NCBI GenBank assembly: GCA_905199445.1
Contig: CAJKGK010000021.1
Span: 1 to 61,157 of the forward strand
Source of the DNA: an uncultured Lachnospiraceae bacterium
GTDB lineage: Bacteria; Bacillota; Clostridia; Lachnospirales; Lachnospiraceae
Direction of reading: 5' to 3'
Length of the DNA: 61,157 nt
Part shown: one piece after another, positions 8,102 to 15,919 of the stretch
How the letters are laid out: every line of letters begins with the position of its first letter
Position numbering within the stretch: the first letter of the stretch is position 1
Translations under genes and position numbers: made by a program
Notes under the pieces: model-generated
Told to the model about the DNA's origin: nothing
Database searches by the model: none
What the model saw: the letters and a program-made list of their open reading frames with translations, nothing else

Positions 8102-8925
8102 AATGCTGCACCTACCTTTTCCAGATCTTCCATAGCGACCTTATACTGTTCGTCGTTTGGCGCTGACCCATGCCAGCTGGCCTGATTTTCCATAAAGGAG
8201 ACATCTTTGCCCTTGATACTCTTTGCAATAATCGCCGTTGGCATACCCTTTGTTTCTCTGGCTTCCTTAAAGGCTCTTGCAAGATCATCAAAATCATGGG
8301 CATCCACATTAATGACATGGAAATTAAAAGCCTCAAATTTTTTATCAATCGGATACGGTGAGCATACATCCGCTATATTTCCGTCAATCTGCAGCCCATT
8401 ATTATCCACAATCACTACAAGATTATCCAGTTTTCTGAAACCGGCAAACATCGCAGCTTCCCATACCTGACCTTCCTGAATTTCTCCGTCACCCAGCAAT
8501 GTATACACACGATAGGCGTCATTGCTAAGCTTTGCAGACAGTGCCATACCCACTGCAGCAGAGATCCCCTGGCCCAGGGAACCGCTGGACATATCTACAC
8601 CCGGAATATGTTTCATATCCGGATGTCCCTGAAGATAAGAACCTACGTGTCTTAATGTGATCAGATCCTCTACAGGAAAATATCCTCTGTGCGCCAGTGT
8701 GGAATAAAGTCCCGGTGCCACATGTCCCTTGGAAAGGACAAAACGGTCACGATCTTCCTTTTTAGGATTTTCGGGGTCAATATTAAGTTCTTCAAAATAT
8801 AAGTAAGTGAAAATATCAGCTGCTGACAATGAGCCGCCCGGATGACCGGATTTAGCGCTGTGAACAGCCGTCACAATGCCTTTACGGATCTCATTCGCCG
8901 TCTTCTGAAGCTCTAACTTGTTCAT
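8089..8925 (-). CDS. Transketolase, N-terminal subunit
   Basis: 278 residues forming the thiamine-diphosphate-binding half. Motifs: SAKSGHPGGSLSAADI, the GHVAPGLYS segment and the cofactor motif LLGDGEIQEGQVWEAA...VVIVDNN (GDG...NN, about 140-170). An upstream in-frame extension exists, but AAAGGTGG before the ATG at 8925 fixes the start. It partners with the C-terminal subunit encoded immediately downstream. With talC upstream the three genes supply the whole non-oxidative pentose-phosphate shuffling set, expected to be needed when pentoses are carbon sources. Confidence 0.95.
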   Translation of the reverse strand: MNKLELQKTANEIRKGIVTAVHSAKSGHPGGSLSAADIFTYLYFEELNIDPENPKKEDRDRFVLSKGHVAPGLYSTLAHRGYFPVEDLITLRHVGSYLQGHPDMKHIPGVDMSSGSLGQGISAAVGMALSAKLSNDAYRVYTLLGDGEIQEGQVWEAAMFAGFRKLDNLVVIVDNNGLQIDGNIADVCSPYPIDKKFEAFNFHVINVDAHDFDDLARAFKEARETKGMPTAIIAKSIKGKDVSFMENQASWHGSAPNDEQYKVAMEDLEKVGAALCQK

Positions 8926-8986
8926 TGCACAACCACCTTTTTTATATTGTCCCATTCATAGTATCAGTTTTTTTGCCATAAGTCAA

Positions 8987-9640
8987 TTATTCACCAAAAA
9001 CAGCTTTATAATCTGCCTGAAATTTTGCAATTCCCTGATCTGTCAAAGGATGTTTTGTCATCTGTTCAAGGACATTGTAAGGAACGGTCGCAATATCTGC
9101 ACCGGCCAGAGCACAGTCTGTCACATGGATCGGATTTCTCACACTTGCCGCAATGATTTCCGTTTCAATGCCATGAACAGCAAAAATTTCAGCAATAGTC
9201 CGGATCAGGTCGATTCCCGGCTGGGAAATATCATCAAGTCTTCCCAGAAATGGGGAAACGTAGGTTGCACCTGCTCTGGCAGCAAGCAATGCCTGGTTTG
9301 CTGAAAATACCAGAGTTACATTTGTCTTGATGCCTTCAGCGTTCAAAACCTTTACAGCCTTTAAGCCTTCCACAGTCATAGGAATTTTGACAACCATGTT
9401 GGGATGAATTGCTGCAATTTCGCGTCCTTCTTTGATCATTCCCTCAGCGTCGACTGTTGTAGCCTTAACCTCGCCGCTGATCGGTCCATCCACGATGGAA
9501 GCGATTTCTGCGATAACTTCCTCAAATTTTCTTCCTTCTTTAGCGATCAGAGAGGGATTTGTTGTAACTCCACAAATAATACCCATATCATTGGCCTTTT
9601 TAATATCCTCTACTTTCGCTGTGTCCACAAAAAATTTCAT
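8987..9640 (-). CDS. Transaldolase / fructose-6-phosphate aldolase family protein
   Basis: 217 residues, the size of the short TalC/FSA subfamily rather than the roughly 320-residue TalB type. The fold's motifs are present: MKFFVDTAKVEDI start, GVTTNPSLIAKEG, the Schiff-base lysine in MVVKIPMTVEGLKAV (about 85) and the ATYVSPFLGRLDD segment. It transfers dihydroxyacetone units between sugar phosphates (transaldolase) or acts as an aldolase; in this operon with transketolase the transaldolase role is more likely. TCCTCCTT complements a good Shine-Dalgarno. The upstream 317-bp region holds two promoter candidates and a set of palindromes. Confidence 0.94.
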   Translation of the reverse strand: MKFFVDTAKVEDIKKANDMGIICGVTTNPSLIAKEGRKFEEVIAEIASIVDGPISGEVKATTVDAEGMIKEGREIAAIHPNMVVKIPMTVEGLKAVKVLNAEGIKTNVTLVFSANQALLAARAGATYVSPFLGRLDDISQPGIDLIRTIAEIFAVHGIETEIIAASVRNPIHVTDCALAGADIATVPYNVLEQMTKHPLTDQGIAKFQADYKAVFGE

Positions 9641-9717
9641 GATTGTCTCCTCCTTAAAAATGCATGTAAATTTTTATATAAATTATTTTATATATCTTTG
9701 TCTTACATTACAGCTTC

Positions 9718-9746
9718 ATTCTACTACGTTCTTTTTATATTTTCAA
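9718..9746 (-). promoter_or_regulatory. Proximal promoter of the talC operon
   Basis: Minus strand TTGAAA (9741-9746), 17-bp spacer, TAGAAT (9718-9723), about 75 bp before the talC start codon. Confidence 0.65.
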
Positions 9747-9830
9747 GCACTGTTTTTTAATAATTAATATAAATTTTTACATAAAATTTCAGTTTTTTAT
9801 TCAGGCAATTTAGACTGCCTATCAATGCAT

Positions 9831-9872
9831 AATATAGTTTAATGGCTAAACTATATTGTTCAACCATTAAAC
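9831..9872 (-). promoter_or_regulatory. Palindromic operator candidate upstream of talC
   Basis: A perfect 11-bp inverted repeat (9831-9841 / 9847-9857, AATATAGTTTA and complement) with a 5-bp centre. A second inverted pair GTTTAATGG / CCATTAAAC (9837-9845 and 9864-9872) interlocks with it. The cluster sits just downstream of the distal TTGACA promoter, overlapping its -10. The AGTTTA...TAAACT pattern resembles operators of ROK/XylR-type sugar repressors; that is inference. Confidence 0.65.
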
Positions 9873-9897
9873 TAATACTTTTATATCAAATTGTCAA
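9869..9897 (-). promoter_or_regulatory. Distal promoter upstream of talC
   Basis: Minus strand TTGACA (9892-9897), 17-bp spacer, TAGTTT (9869-9874). The weak -10 lies within the palindrome cluster, as expected for a repressible promoter. Confidence 0.5.
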
Positions 9898-9957
9898 GTC
9901 TTTTTTTGCCGCCCCCACCGACGGACTCTGCCTGACCTGAAAACCGATTAAAAAATA

Positions 9958-10659
9958 TTAATGGTCCTCGCTGCCCTGTCCGTAATAGGCGTTGGCTCCG
10001 TGTTTCCTGAAATAATGCTTATCCAGCAAATACTGAGGTACCCCCTGAACCCTTGGATTTAAAGTCATGGTTTTATACGCCATTTCTGCCACCTTATCCA
10101 GCACAACCGCATTATAGACAGAACCGGCCGGTGTTTTTCCCCAGGCAAAGGGGCCATGATTTTTCACAACAATACCAGGAATCGCCATCGGATCATGCGC
10201 TCCGATAGTCTCCACGATCACATTGCCCGTGTTAAGTTCATAGGCCTCCTCAATTTCTTTGGCCGTCAGGTCTCTTGTACATGGAATATCGCCGTAAAAA
10301 TAGTCCGCATGGGTTGTACCTAACGCCGGAATAGCAAGTCCGGCCTGCGCAAAAGTTACTGCCCATGTAGAATGCGTGTGAACCACACCGCCAATCTGGG
10401 GGTATGTCTTATAAAGCACAAGATGCGTCGGTGTATCTGAAGAGGGTTTATAGTGTCCTTCCACAACATTGCCGTCAAAGTCCACAACAACCATATCCCC
10501 AGGCTTCATCGTATCATAATCCACACCGCTGGGCTTTATAACAATCAGCTGCTTTTCCCTGTCAATTCCGCTGACATTGCCCCATGTATAAATGACCATA
10601 CCCTTATGCCATAATTCCATATTTGCCTCATAAACCTGCTGTTTTAATGTTTCCAACAT
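9958..10659 (-). CDS. araD: L-ribulose-5-phosphate 4-epimerase
   Basis: 233 residues, normal length for AraD of the class II aldolase family. The zinc site is visible: VVHTHSTWAVTFAQAG (His-x-His about 95-97) and a later His in the GIVVKNHGPFAWGKTP segment (about 170). Substrate-loop KPSGVDYDTMKPGDMVVVD and SSDTPTH are typical of AraD. It converts L-ribulose-5-phosphate to D-xylulose-5-phosphate, feeding the transketolase/TalC block directly downstream. The frame extends upstream, but AAGAGGT before the ATG at 10659 sets the start. The leader carries an inverted repeat with TTGTA/TACAA half-sites. Confidence 0.93.
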   Translation of the reverse strand: MLETLKQQVYEANMELWHKGMVIYTWGNVSGIDREKQLIVIKPSGVDYDTMKPGDMVVVDFDGNVVEGHYKPSSDTPTHLVLYKTYPQIGGVVHTHSTWAVTFAQAGLAIPALGTTHADYFYGDIPCTRDLTAKEIEEAYELNTGNVIVETIGAHDPMAIPGIVVKNHGPFAWGKTPAGSVYNAVVLDKVAEMAYKTMTLNPRVQGVPQYLLDKHYFRKHGANAYYGQGSEDH

Positions 10660-10719
10660 TTTCAAAACCTCTTTCCCGTTTATTCCCGTTTTCCCCTCAG
10701 GGTATAATTGTAATTTACA

Positions 10720-10743
10720 ACTTGTATGGTCTTCCTTACAAGT
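10720..10743 (-). promoter_or_regulatory. AraR-like inverted repeat upstream of araD
   Basis: Perfect 7-bp arms ACTTGTA (10720-10726) and TACAAGT (10737-10743), with a 10-bp spacer so that arm centres are about 17 bp apart. The TTGTA/TACAA core recalls GntR-type arabinose repressor sites. A weak promoter (TTGTAA, 18 bp, TAAATT) spans the repeat. Confidence 0.5.
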
Positions 10744-10759
10744 TGTTTTTACCAACAGT

Positions 10760-12334
10760 CTAATTTTCCTCAAAACCCATATAAGTCATGTAAAATGAAC
10801 CGAAATCACTGTCATTGCCAAGATTAATTTCCTTGCAGGCATCTGCCAGATTTTGAGCTTCTTCTAAAAGTTCCTCCTGCAAAAGGATTTTGGCCGCACC
10901 GCCAACAGAGGTATTGCCCATCGCTTTGGCTGCCGGCACCAGCTGCTTTGGCACCAGGCCTAAAACAGCCGCCTTTTTTAAATCCAGGTAAAACCCAAAG
11001 CCTCCGGCTATATAAACCTGATCAATCTGCGATGCCGTCACATTACCCTTTTTCATGAGCACCTGGATTCCGGCCCGAACCGAAGCCTTCGCCAGCTGAA
11101 TTTCCCTCAAATCATCCTGCGTCAAATATAAGGACTGCCCTGTTTTATCCTTTCCGAAACATACACCGGTTTCAAACAGCGCATCCACAAGCAGTCCTGT
11201 CTCATCCACAAGATGACACCGCACAAGCTCTGACGTCAGCTCTACAACACCGGTTCCACAGATCCCCTCAGCAGGTGCATTTCCCACGGTTTTAACATGC
11301 AGTCTCCCCTGACTGTCAATGTCCGCACAATGAACCGCTCCCGGAACACTTCCCATTCCCCGGGAAATATTCCCCCCCTCAAAAGCCGGACCTGCCGCCG
11401 CGGAAGCCCCAATCATCATGGAATCTGTAAGAAGAACCATCTCTGCGTTGGTTCCCAGGTCTATAAAAAGCCGATTTCCCCCGGATTGACCAAAACCACA
11501 GTATATCATACCGGCCACAATATCTCCGCCAATAAATGCCGATATTCCAGGAATGATCTGCACCTGAACTTCCCAGTTCTTTGGAAACCTTCCCTGATAT
11601 TCATCTATTGGTCCAAAAAATACGCTGCCGGCCAGATACCGGGTCTTTACGCTGACCGGCCTGAAAGGATATTGCCCCAGTCCTTCGCAGGAATACCCCA
11701 GAAGAATATGGCACATTACCGTGTTTGCTGCAACCACAATCCGCTTCACCATATAAAGCTCAAGTCCTGCCGCCTCTGTCATTTTTGTAATGCCATCATA
11801 TAAATCCTCAAGCACCAGACGGCGCATCATCGGACCATTTCCCTCCACATCCGCCTGAATTCTGGAAATCACATCCGCACCAAAGCTTTGCTGACGGTTG
11901 ACGCTGCCATGTTTTCCCAAAACCGCCCCGTCCTTCAGGCGAATCAACGTCATCGCAATGGTTGTTGTTCCAATATCCACTGCAACCCCATAGCCATTGC
12001 CCTGTGCTTCACGATTCAAAACACCATCCTCAATAATCCGCACATCATTCACCCGGCTTTGAACCTGACTTTGCTTAAAATTTTGACTGTCCAGACTGAT
12101 CACACAGTCTGTTTCAGGAAACGCCTGACAGGCCAGAACCTTATCTGTTTCGGGAGAACCTTTCAAACATCCTTCCACCAGCCGAACTGTACATTTTTTA
12201 CATCGTCCTCTGCCACCGCAGACTGCAGAAACATATAATCCCGCCCCCTGCAGCGCTTCAAGTATGGATTTTCCCTGAGGACAGGGAATCATCCTAGGCT
12301 TTTCTGAGCCCGGACCGATAACCTTAATCATCAT
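10760..12334 (-). CDS. ASKHA-domain reductive activator of corrinoid proteins (RACE-like)
   Basis: 524 residues. An N-terminal [2Fe-2S] domain has the cysteine pattern VCGGRGRCKKCTVRL and a fourth Cys in LACQAFP. A linker follows, then an ASKHA ATPase fold: GVAVDIGTTTIAMTLIRL (phosphate 1), RLFIDLGTNAEMVLL (phosphate 2) and IAGGFGFYLDLKKAA. Family knowledge: these proteins use ATP hydrolysis to drive an electron from the Fe-S cluster onto inactive Co(II) corrinoid proteins, in methyltransferase or acetyl-CoA pathways. GGAGGTGA ahead of the ATG pair at 12334 sets the start. It follows the MetH-activation-like gene by four bases. No corrinoid protein or methyltransferase gene is in the window. 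Confidence 0.9.
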   Translation of the reverse strand: MMIKVIGPGSEKPRMIPCPQGKSILEALQGAGLYVSAVCGGRGRCKKCTVRLVEGCLKGSPETDKVLACQAFPETDCVISLDSQNFKQSQVQSRVNDVRIIEDGVLNREAQGNGYGVAVDIGTTTIAMTLIRLKDGAVLGKHGSVNRQQSFGADVISRIQADVEGNGPMMRRLVLEDLYDGITKMTEAAGLELYMVKRIVVAANTVMCHILLGYSCEGLGQYPFRPVSVKTRYLAGSVFFGPIDEYQGRFPKNWEVQVQIIPGISAFIGGDIVAGMIYCGFGQSGGNRLFIDLGTNAEMVLLTDSMMIGASAAAGPAFEGGNISRGMGSVPGAVHCADIDSQGRLHVKTVGNAPAEGICGTGVVELTSELVRCHLVDETGLLVDALFETGVCFGKDKTGQSLYLTQDDLREIQLAKASVRAGIQVLMKKGNVTASQIDQVYIAGGFGFYLDLKKAAVLGLVPKQLVPAAKAMGNTSVGGAAKILLQEELLEEAQNLADACKEINLGNDSDFGSFYMTYMGFEEN

Positions 12335-12338
12335 CTCG

Positions 12339-12950
12339 TCACCTCCCATCAAACCAAAGGCCTTTTAGACGGCAGTCTTTTTTTAAGCATTGTCTGCAGT
12401 CATGCTGCCATCCTTCCCCTTTGGTTTTAAATGTATAAATAAAACACATGGATTTTTCCGGCACAAGCATTCCTCCCGGCGTCACCCGAATCCCCCATTC
12501 TTTGGGCAGATCACACTGACTGATCACATTTTCCAGCGTTTTTTCATTAAAATCATTCCCTGCTTCCAGACGTCTGGCCACCTTTAACCGGCAGCGTTCG
12601 CACCAGCGGTTGACACTGGCATCCACCATCCGCTCCATCTGAAACAGACAGTCATCCGCGATAGCATGGAGCATCATAGCCTTCATATAATCCCCATGAA
12701 CAAAACATTCATCTGCCTGGCCTTCCAGCCCCGCGCCTACACTGATGAAGACAAAACCACGGTTTGCTTCAGAAAAAGTTTTACACTCAAATGCCCATCG
12801 CCCCACAGGTTTTAAAAGCTTTTTACACAAATGACAGCTCTGTTCAAACAATTGTATCAGTGTTTGAAATGTCGGGTTATCTTCAGAACAGTCCAGCATC
12901 TTCATCACCCGGTTTTGATCCGGCCACACTTTCTTAAAATCCAAGTTCAT
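12339..12950 (-). CDS. MetH-activation-domain-like protein, corrinoid system partner
   Basis: 203 residues. The region about residues 60-175 resembles the AdoMet-binding activation domain of cobalamin-dependent methionine synthase: SVGAGLEGQADECFVHGDYMKA, then a conserved W-x-x-R-V-T-x-G-G-M-L-V-P-E-K-S segment at the place of its substrate loop. A C-terminal cysteine cluster (CRQCLKKDC) could bind a metal or cluster. Such stand-alone proteins occur next to RACE-type activators in clostridia, as here (four bases apart). The start at 12950 is preferred: GTGGAG precedes it, and the upstream extension lies in the psd terminator. Confidence 0.75.
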   Translation of the reverse strand: MNLDFKKVWPDQNRVMKMLDCSEDNPTFQTLIQLFEQSCHLCKKLLKPVGRWAFECKTFSEANRGFVFISVGAGLEGQADECFVHGDYMKAMMLHAIADDCLFQMERMVDASVNRWCERCRLKVARRLEAGNDFNEKTLENVISQCDLPKEWGIRVTPGGMLVPEKSMCFIYTFKTKGEGWQHDCRQCLKKDCRLKGLWFDGR

Positions 12951-12980
12951 CGACTCCACTTGATCTATCCCTGCTTTCTG

Positions 12981-13026
12981 TAAAAACAAACAAACCCCAG
13001 GCGGCGCCAGCGGCACTGTCTGAGGT
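12981..13026 (-). terminator. Intrinsic terminator of the flippase-pssA-psd operon
   Basis: GC-rich hairpin with outer arms 12994-13000 and 13020-13026, followed on the minus strand by TTTGTTTGTTTTTA. Confidence 0.7.
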
Positions 13027-13034
13027 TATACTTG

Positions 13035-13904
13035 TTATCCTTTGTATTTCTTCCCAATCTGCTGCCCCATCTCAACAACCGTTTCACAGTCATTGTCTGT
13101 ATTATACAACAAATCACGATCAATAGCTACACGATCCCTTTCAAGAAGCAAAATGACCGTTGAACCGCCAAACTCGAAGCAGCCTTTTTCCATTCCACGG
13201 CACACGCGACGCCGTCCATGGTAATTGGTGATTTTACCCACCATTAAGGCCCCCACTTCCATTTGCAAAATATCTCCAAAGATTTTTGTCCTTATGATTG
13301 TAAAAGACCTTGCATTTTCTTTATAAACCGGTACAGCAGCCACAGCGGCCGGATTTACCGTATGCAAACAGCCCGGTATCTTATAATTACGGCTTTTAAC
13401 CCCATCCTCCACATAACAGTACCTGTGGTAATCATCCACCGTCAGACGGATCAGCACACAATAGCCGCCTTCATACTTTTTTGCCAATCTGGCACTTTTG
13501 GTCAATGTTTCCACGGTATACGAGGAATTTTTAATCATAAACCGCCGCTGTCTGTCTATGGGAAACACGGATACCTTACCGTCACAGGGACTGATCAGTA
13601 CATCCGTTTTCCGATTAATCGGCCGCTTAGACGGCCGTATTTTTCTTTTAAAAAAATCATTGTAGGAATAATAATGCTGTGATATATAATCATCCATACA
13701 TATATGGTTGGCTTTCACAAACGGTTTTATTAAAATTGTGGAAAATCCCGATGAAAGCAGCCGTCCACACAATTTTGATACCGCCGGAAAAGTCAGACAT
13801 TTAATGAGCACTCTGCCTGGCAGGCAACCATACAGTGCCTTAATCAGCCGATCCTGAAAACCGGTCTCTTCCCAGCATCTTCCCTGTCTGTCACAGTATT
13901 TCAA
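13035..13904 (-). CDS. psd: Phosphatidylserine decarboxylase
   Basis: 289 residues, full length for a bacterial Psd proenzyme. Signs: NDFFKRKIRPSKRPI, DVLISPCDGKVSVFP (the conserved Asp-Gly region), LTVDDYHRYCYVEDG (conserved His) and, near the C-terminus, FEFGGSTVILL, where cleavage before Ser of GGST generates the pyruvoyl group. It decarboxylates phosphatidylserine to phosphatidylethanolamine at the membrane. Its ATG overlaps the pssA stop by four bases (ATGA), so the two consecutive steps of PE synthesis are translationally coupled. Followed by an intrinsic terminator. Confidence 0.95.
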   Translation of the reverse strand: MKYCDRQGRCWEETGFQDRLIKALYGCLPGRVLIKCLTFPAVSKLCGRLLSSGFSTILIKPFVKANHICMDDYISQHYYSYNDFFKRKIRPSKRPINRKTDVLISPCDGKVSVFPIDRQRRFMIKNSSYTVETLTKSARLAKKYEGGYCVLIRLTVDDYHRYCYVEDGVKSRNYKIPGCLHTVNPAAVAAVPVYKENARSFTIIRTKIFGDILQMEVGALMVGKITNYHGRRRVCRGMEKGCFEFGGSTVILLLERDRVAIDRDLLYNTDNDCETVVEMGQQIGKKYKG

Positions 13905-14530
13905 TAAAACCCAACTCCCATCATAATCAAGCGTACAACAACGAATAAAGACAAAATTCCAAGAATCACCGTCATCCTTTTATCCGGCTTTTTTATTTTA
14001 ATATCCAGAATAAAAAGGAACCCGATACATAACAGGGCAATTTCGTAAATCAGAATAAACCCGGCAGAAAAATAGCGGCGCAGCAAAAAAATCATAGGAA
14101 TAATAATCGCCACACTGGTCACCGGCAGTCCCTGATAGTATTTTCGATTTTCATCCGTTGTCTGCTGTCTTGTCTCCTCGGTAACATTAAAATAGGCCAG
14201 GCGAACCACCGCCGCAAGCACAAATAGCACCAAATATATTTTCCCGAGATGGCTGCGTATACCCAGCGAATAACCGATCACAGCAGGAAATACACCAAAA
14301 CAGACAAGATCACACAAGGAATCAATCTGAATTCCGAAACGTTTTTCATCTTCCGTACGATCTTTCTTAGAACGGGCAACTTTACCATCAAACATATCAC
14401 ACACACCGGATGCAAGAAGACACAACAAAGCCGTGGCATAGTGACCGTTTAACGCCTGAACCATCCCAAACACGGAAATAGCCAAGCTTAAGTAAGTTAA
14501 AATAACCGTATAACTATAAAATCCAATCAT
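13901..14530 (-). CDS. pssA: CDP-diacylglycerol-serine O-phosphatidyltransferase
   Basis: 209 residues with about six membrane helices. The CDP-alcohol phosphotransferase signature D-G-x2-A-R-x(n)-G-x3-D-x3-D is present: CDMFDGKVARSKK...FGIQIDSLCDLVCFG (about 43-80; the spacing between AR and G is longer than the classical eight, as in other Firmicute PssA). It makes phosphatidylserine from CDP-diacylglycerol and serine. The neighbour psd supplies the next step. Four-base overlaps at both ends with the flippase-like gene and psd mark a tight three-gene operon. Confidence 0.93.
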   Translation of the reverse strand: MIGFYSYTVILTYLSLAISVFGMVQALNGHYATALLCLLASGVCDMFDGKVARSKKDRTEDEKRFGIQIDSLCDLVCFGVFPAVIGYSLGIRSHLGKIYLVLFVLAAVVRLAYFNVTEETRQQTTDENRKYYQGLPVTSVAIIIPMIFLLRRYFSAGFILIYEIALLCIGFLFILDIKIKKPDKRMTVILGILSLFVVVRLIMMGVGFY

Positions 14531-15561
14531 ATCTTTTTCCTTTCCCCTCTCTGGCTGTATAAATGTGCCCCGCAGGTGACTGCCCCACTGATCAGCACAA
14601 GGGCATAATAGCTGATCCCTCTGCTTAAAAGCATTCCCGGAAGCACCAGAGACTGTCCGAAAACCTTTTCAAACATAATTATAAAGCTGGTTTCGCTGGC
14701 ACCGATTCCGCCTGGCAGCGGCAGCATATCCACAGACAGAGAAATCATTGTCTGTAAAGCAATAATCTGCCACAACCCTGCATCTCCAAGTCCAAAGGAA
14801 CGGTAAACCAGCCAGGTAACCGCAAACAACGCCATTCTCTGAAGCATTGTTATCCAAAGCACATGAAACATCGCCATTTTATGGCCTTTCAGCCACACCG
14901 CAGCCTGATGATACTTTTCCAGTGACTGCTCCACTTTTTTTTTGCTTTCTGCCGGATTTTTTAATACACCCCATCGACCAAGCCATCCAGTCACCGTTCG
15001 CGCACAGCTTCGGGCCAAAGATGTTTTAAAAATGACCATGAGCAAAAAGGTGATAAAGGCAATATTGACCACAATGCCGTAAATTAATATATAAATCACA
15101 TTGCCCAGATGTTCACAAACAAAAACCGGCTGCGTTACAAACGCCAGTCCTCCAAGAATTAAAAGAACAGCTTTATAGGCCACTGTGACGACCATCAGTA
15201 CCAGAGACGATACGGAAATATCCAAACCGTCTTTTTTCATATAATAAACCTGTGCAGGCTGTCCGCCAGTGGCTGACGGTGTGACACAGCTGAAAAAGAA
15301 TCCCACAAAGGAGTACTTTATGCATTGAAGCAGCGGAGCCCTGTATTTTAATGAACGCATCAGATAGTTTATAATCACCGATTCACCGCACACAAAGATC
15401 AAAACACAAATCAGTCCCACCGCAAGCCAGCCAGGTTTAGCCCGCTCCATGGCCGCTAAAATCTGTGGAATCTCCTGATCCTTCAGAAGGAAATAAAGTG
15501 TCAGCCCAAGTAAAACACCAATAAAAAGTATATTCACCACAGCTTTTTTGTATTTTTTCAT
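14527..15561 (-). CDS. Flippase-like / LPG-synthase TM-domain membrane protein (UPF0104)
   Basis: 344 residues with about eight transmembrane helices and the LPG_synthase_TM (YbhN/AglD2-type) pattern: SVIINYLMRSLKYRAPLLQC, FVGFFFSCVTPSATGGQPAQ and, near the end, MLPLPGGIGASETSFI. It lacks the soluble synthase domain of MprF. The family is annotated as flippase-like and probably moves or senses lipids; its place as first gene ahead of pssA-psd supports a phospholipid role, but no reaction is shown. GGGAG upstream of the ATG at 15561 decides the start over a more distal one. Confidence 0.88.
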   Translation of the reverse strand: MKKYKKAVVNILFIGVLLGLTLYFLLKDQEIPQILAAMERAKPGWLAVGLICVLIFVCGESVIINYLMRSLKYRAPLLQCIKYSFVGFFFSCVTPSATGGQPAQVYYMKKDGLDISVSSLVLMVVTVAYKAVLLILGGLAFVTQPVFVCEHLGNVIYILIYGIVVNIAFITFLLMVIFKTSLARSCARTVTGWLGRWGVLKNPAESKKKVEQSLEKYHQAAVWLKGHKMAMFHVLWITMLQRMALFAVTWLVYRSFGLGDAGLWQIIALQTMISLSVDMLPLPGGIGASETSFIIMFEKVFGQSLVLPGMLLSRGISYYALVLISGAVTCGAHLYSQRGERKKI

Positions 15562-15840
15562 AACCTCTACTCCCTGAGACTTTGGATCGTTTATAATCAA
15601 ACCAAGCCTCAAAATATTATCTTTTTACCTGCAAAAACATGCGAAGCAATCTGATATCGTTGAGGGTAAAAGACCTTTTGTCCCCAACATCATCTTATCA
15701 TAAATGTATCATATATTATAAAATTTGCGCAGACAAGGCATTATATCTGATTGTCAAAAAAAATTAATGATTGGCCATACTTTTTTAAAAAATTCTTTAT
15801 ACTTTTCCCGCTGCCCCTCTAAAATCCCACACATCAGCAC
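15562..15840. other. Intergenic region between metY and the phospholipid operon
   Basis: Both neighbouring genes are on the minus strand. It holds the phospholipid-operon promoter (15708-15736) and an AT-rich stretch (about 15737-15800). I see no gene or recognisable RNA in the remainder. Confidence 0.6.
15708..15736 (-). promoter_or_regulatory. Promoter of the flippase-pssA-psd operon
   Basis: Minus strand TTGTCT (15731-15736), 17-bp spacer, TATGAT (15708-15713), about 150 bp before the first start codon. Confidence 0.6.
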
Positions 15841-15888
15841 AAAAGCCTTTCTGGAACACCTCCTTTGAAGCGATCCAAAAAGGCCTTT
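15841..15888 (-). terminator. Probable terminator of metY
   Basis: Arms 15841-15854 and 15875-15888 pair with a small mismatch/bulge; the T-run on the minus strand is only four, so termination may be partial. Confidence 0.5.
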
Positions 15889-15919
15889 GTATGTCAAAAT
15901 CAAAATCCGCTCAACAGTT

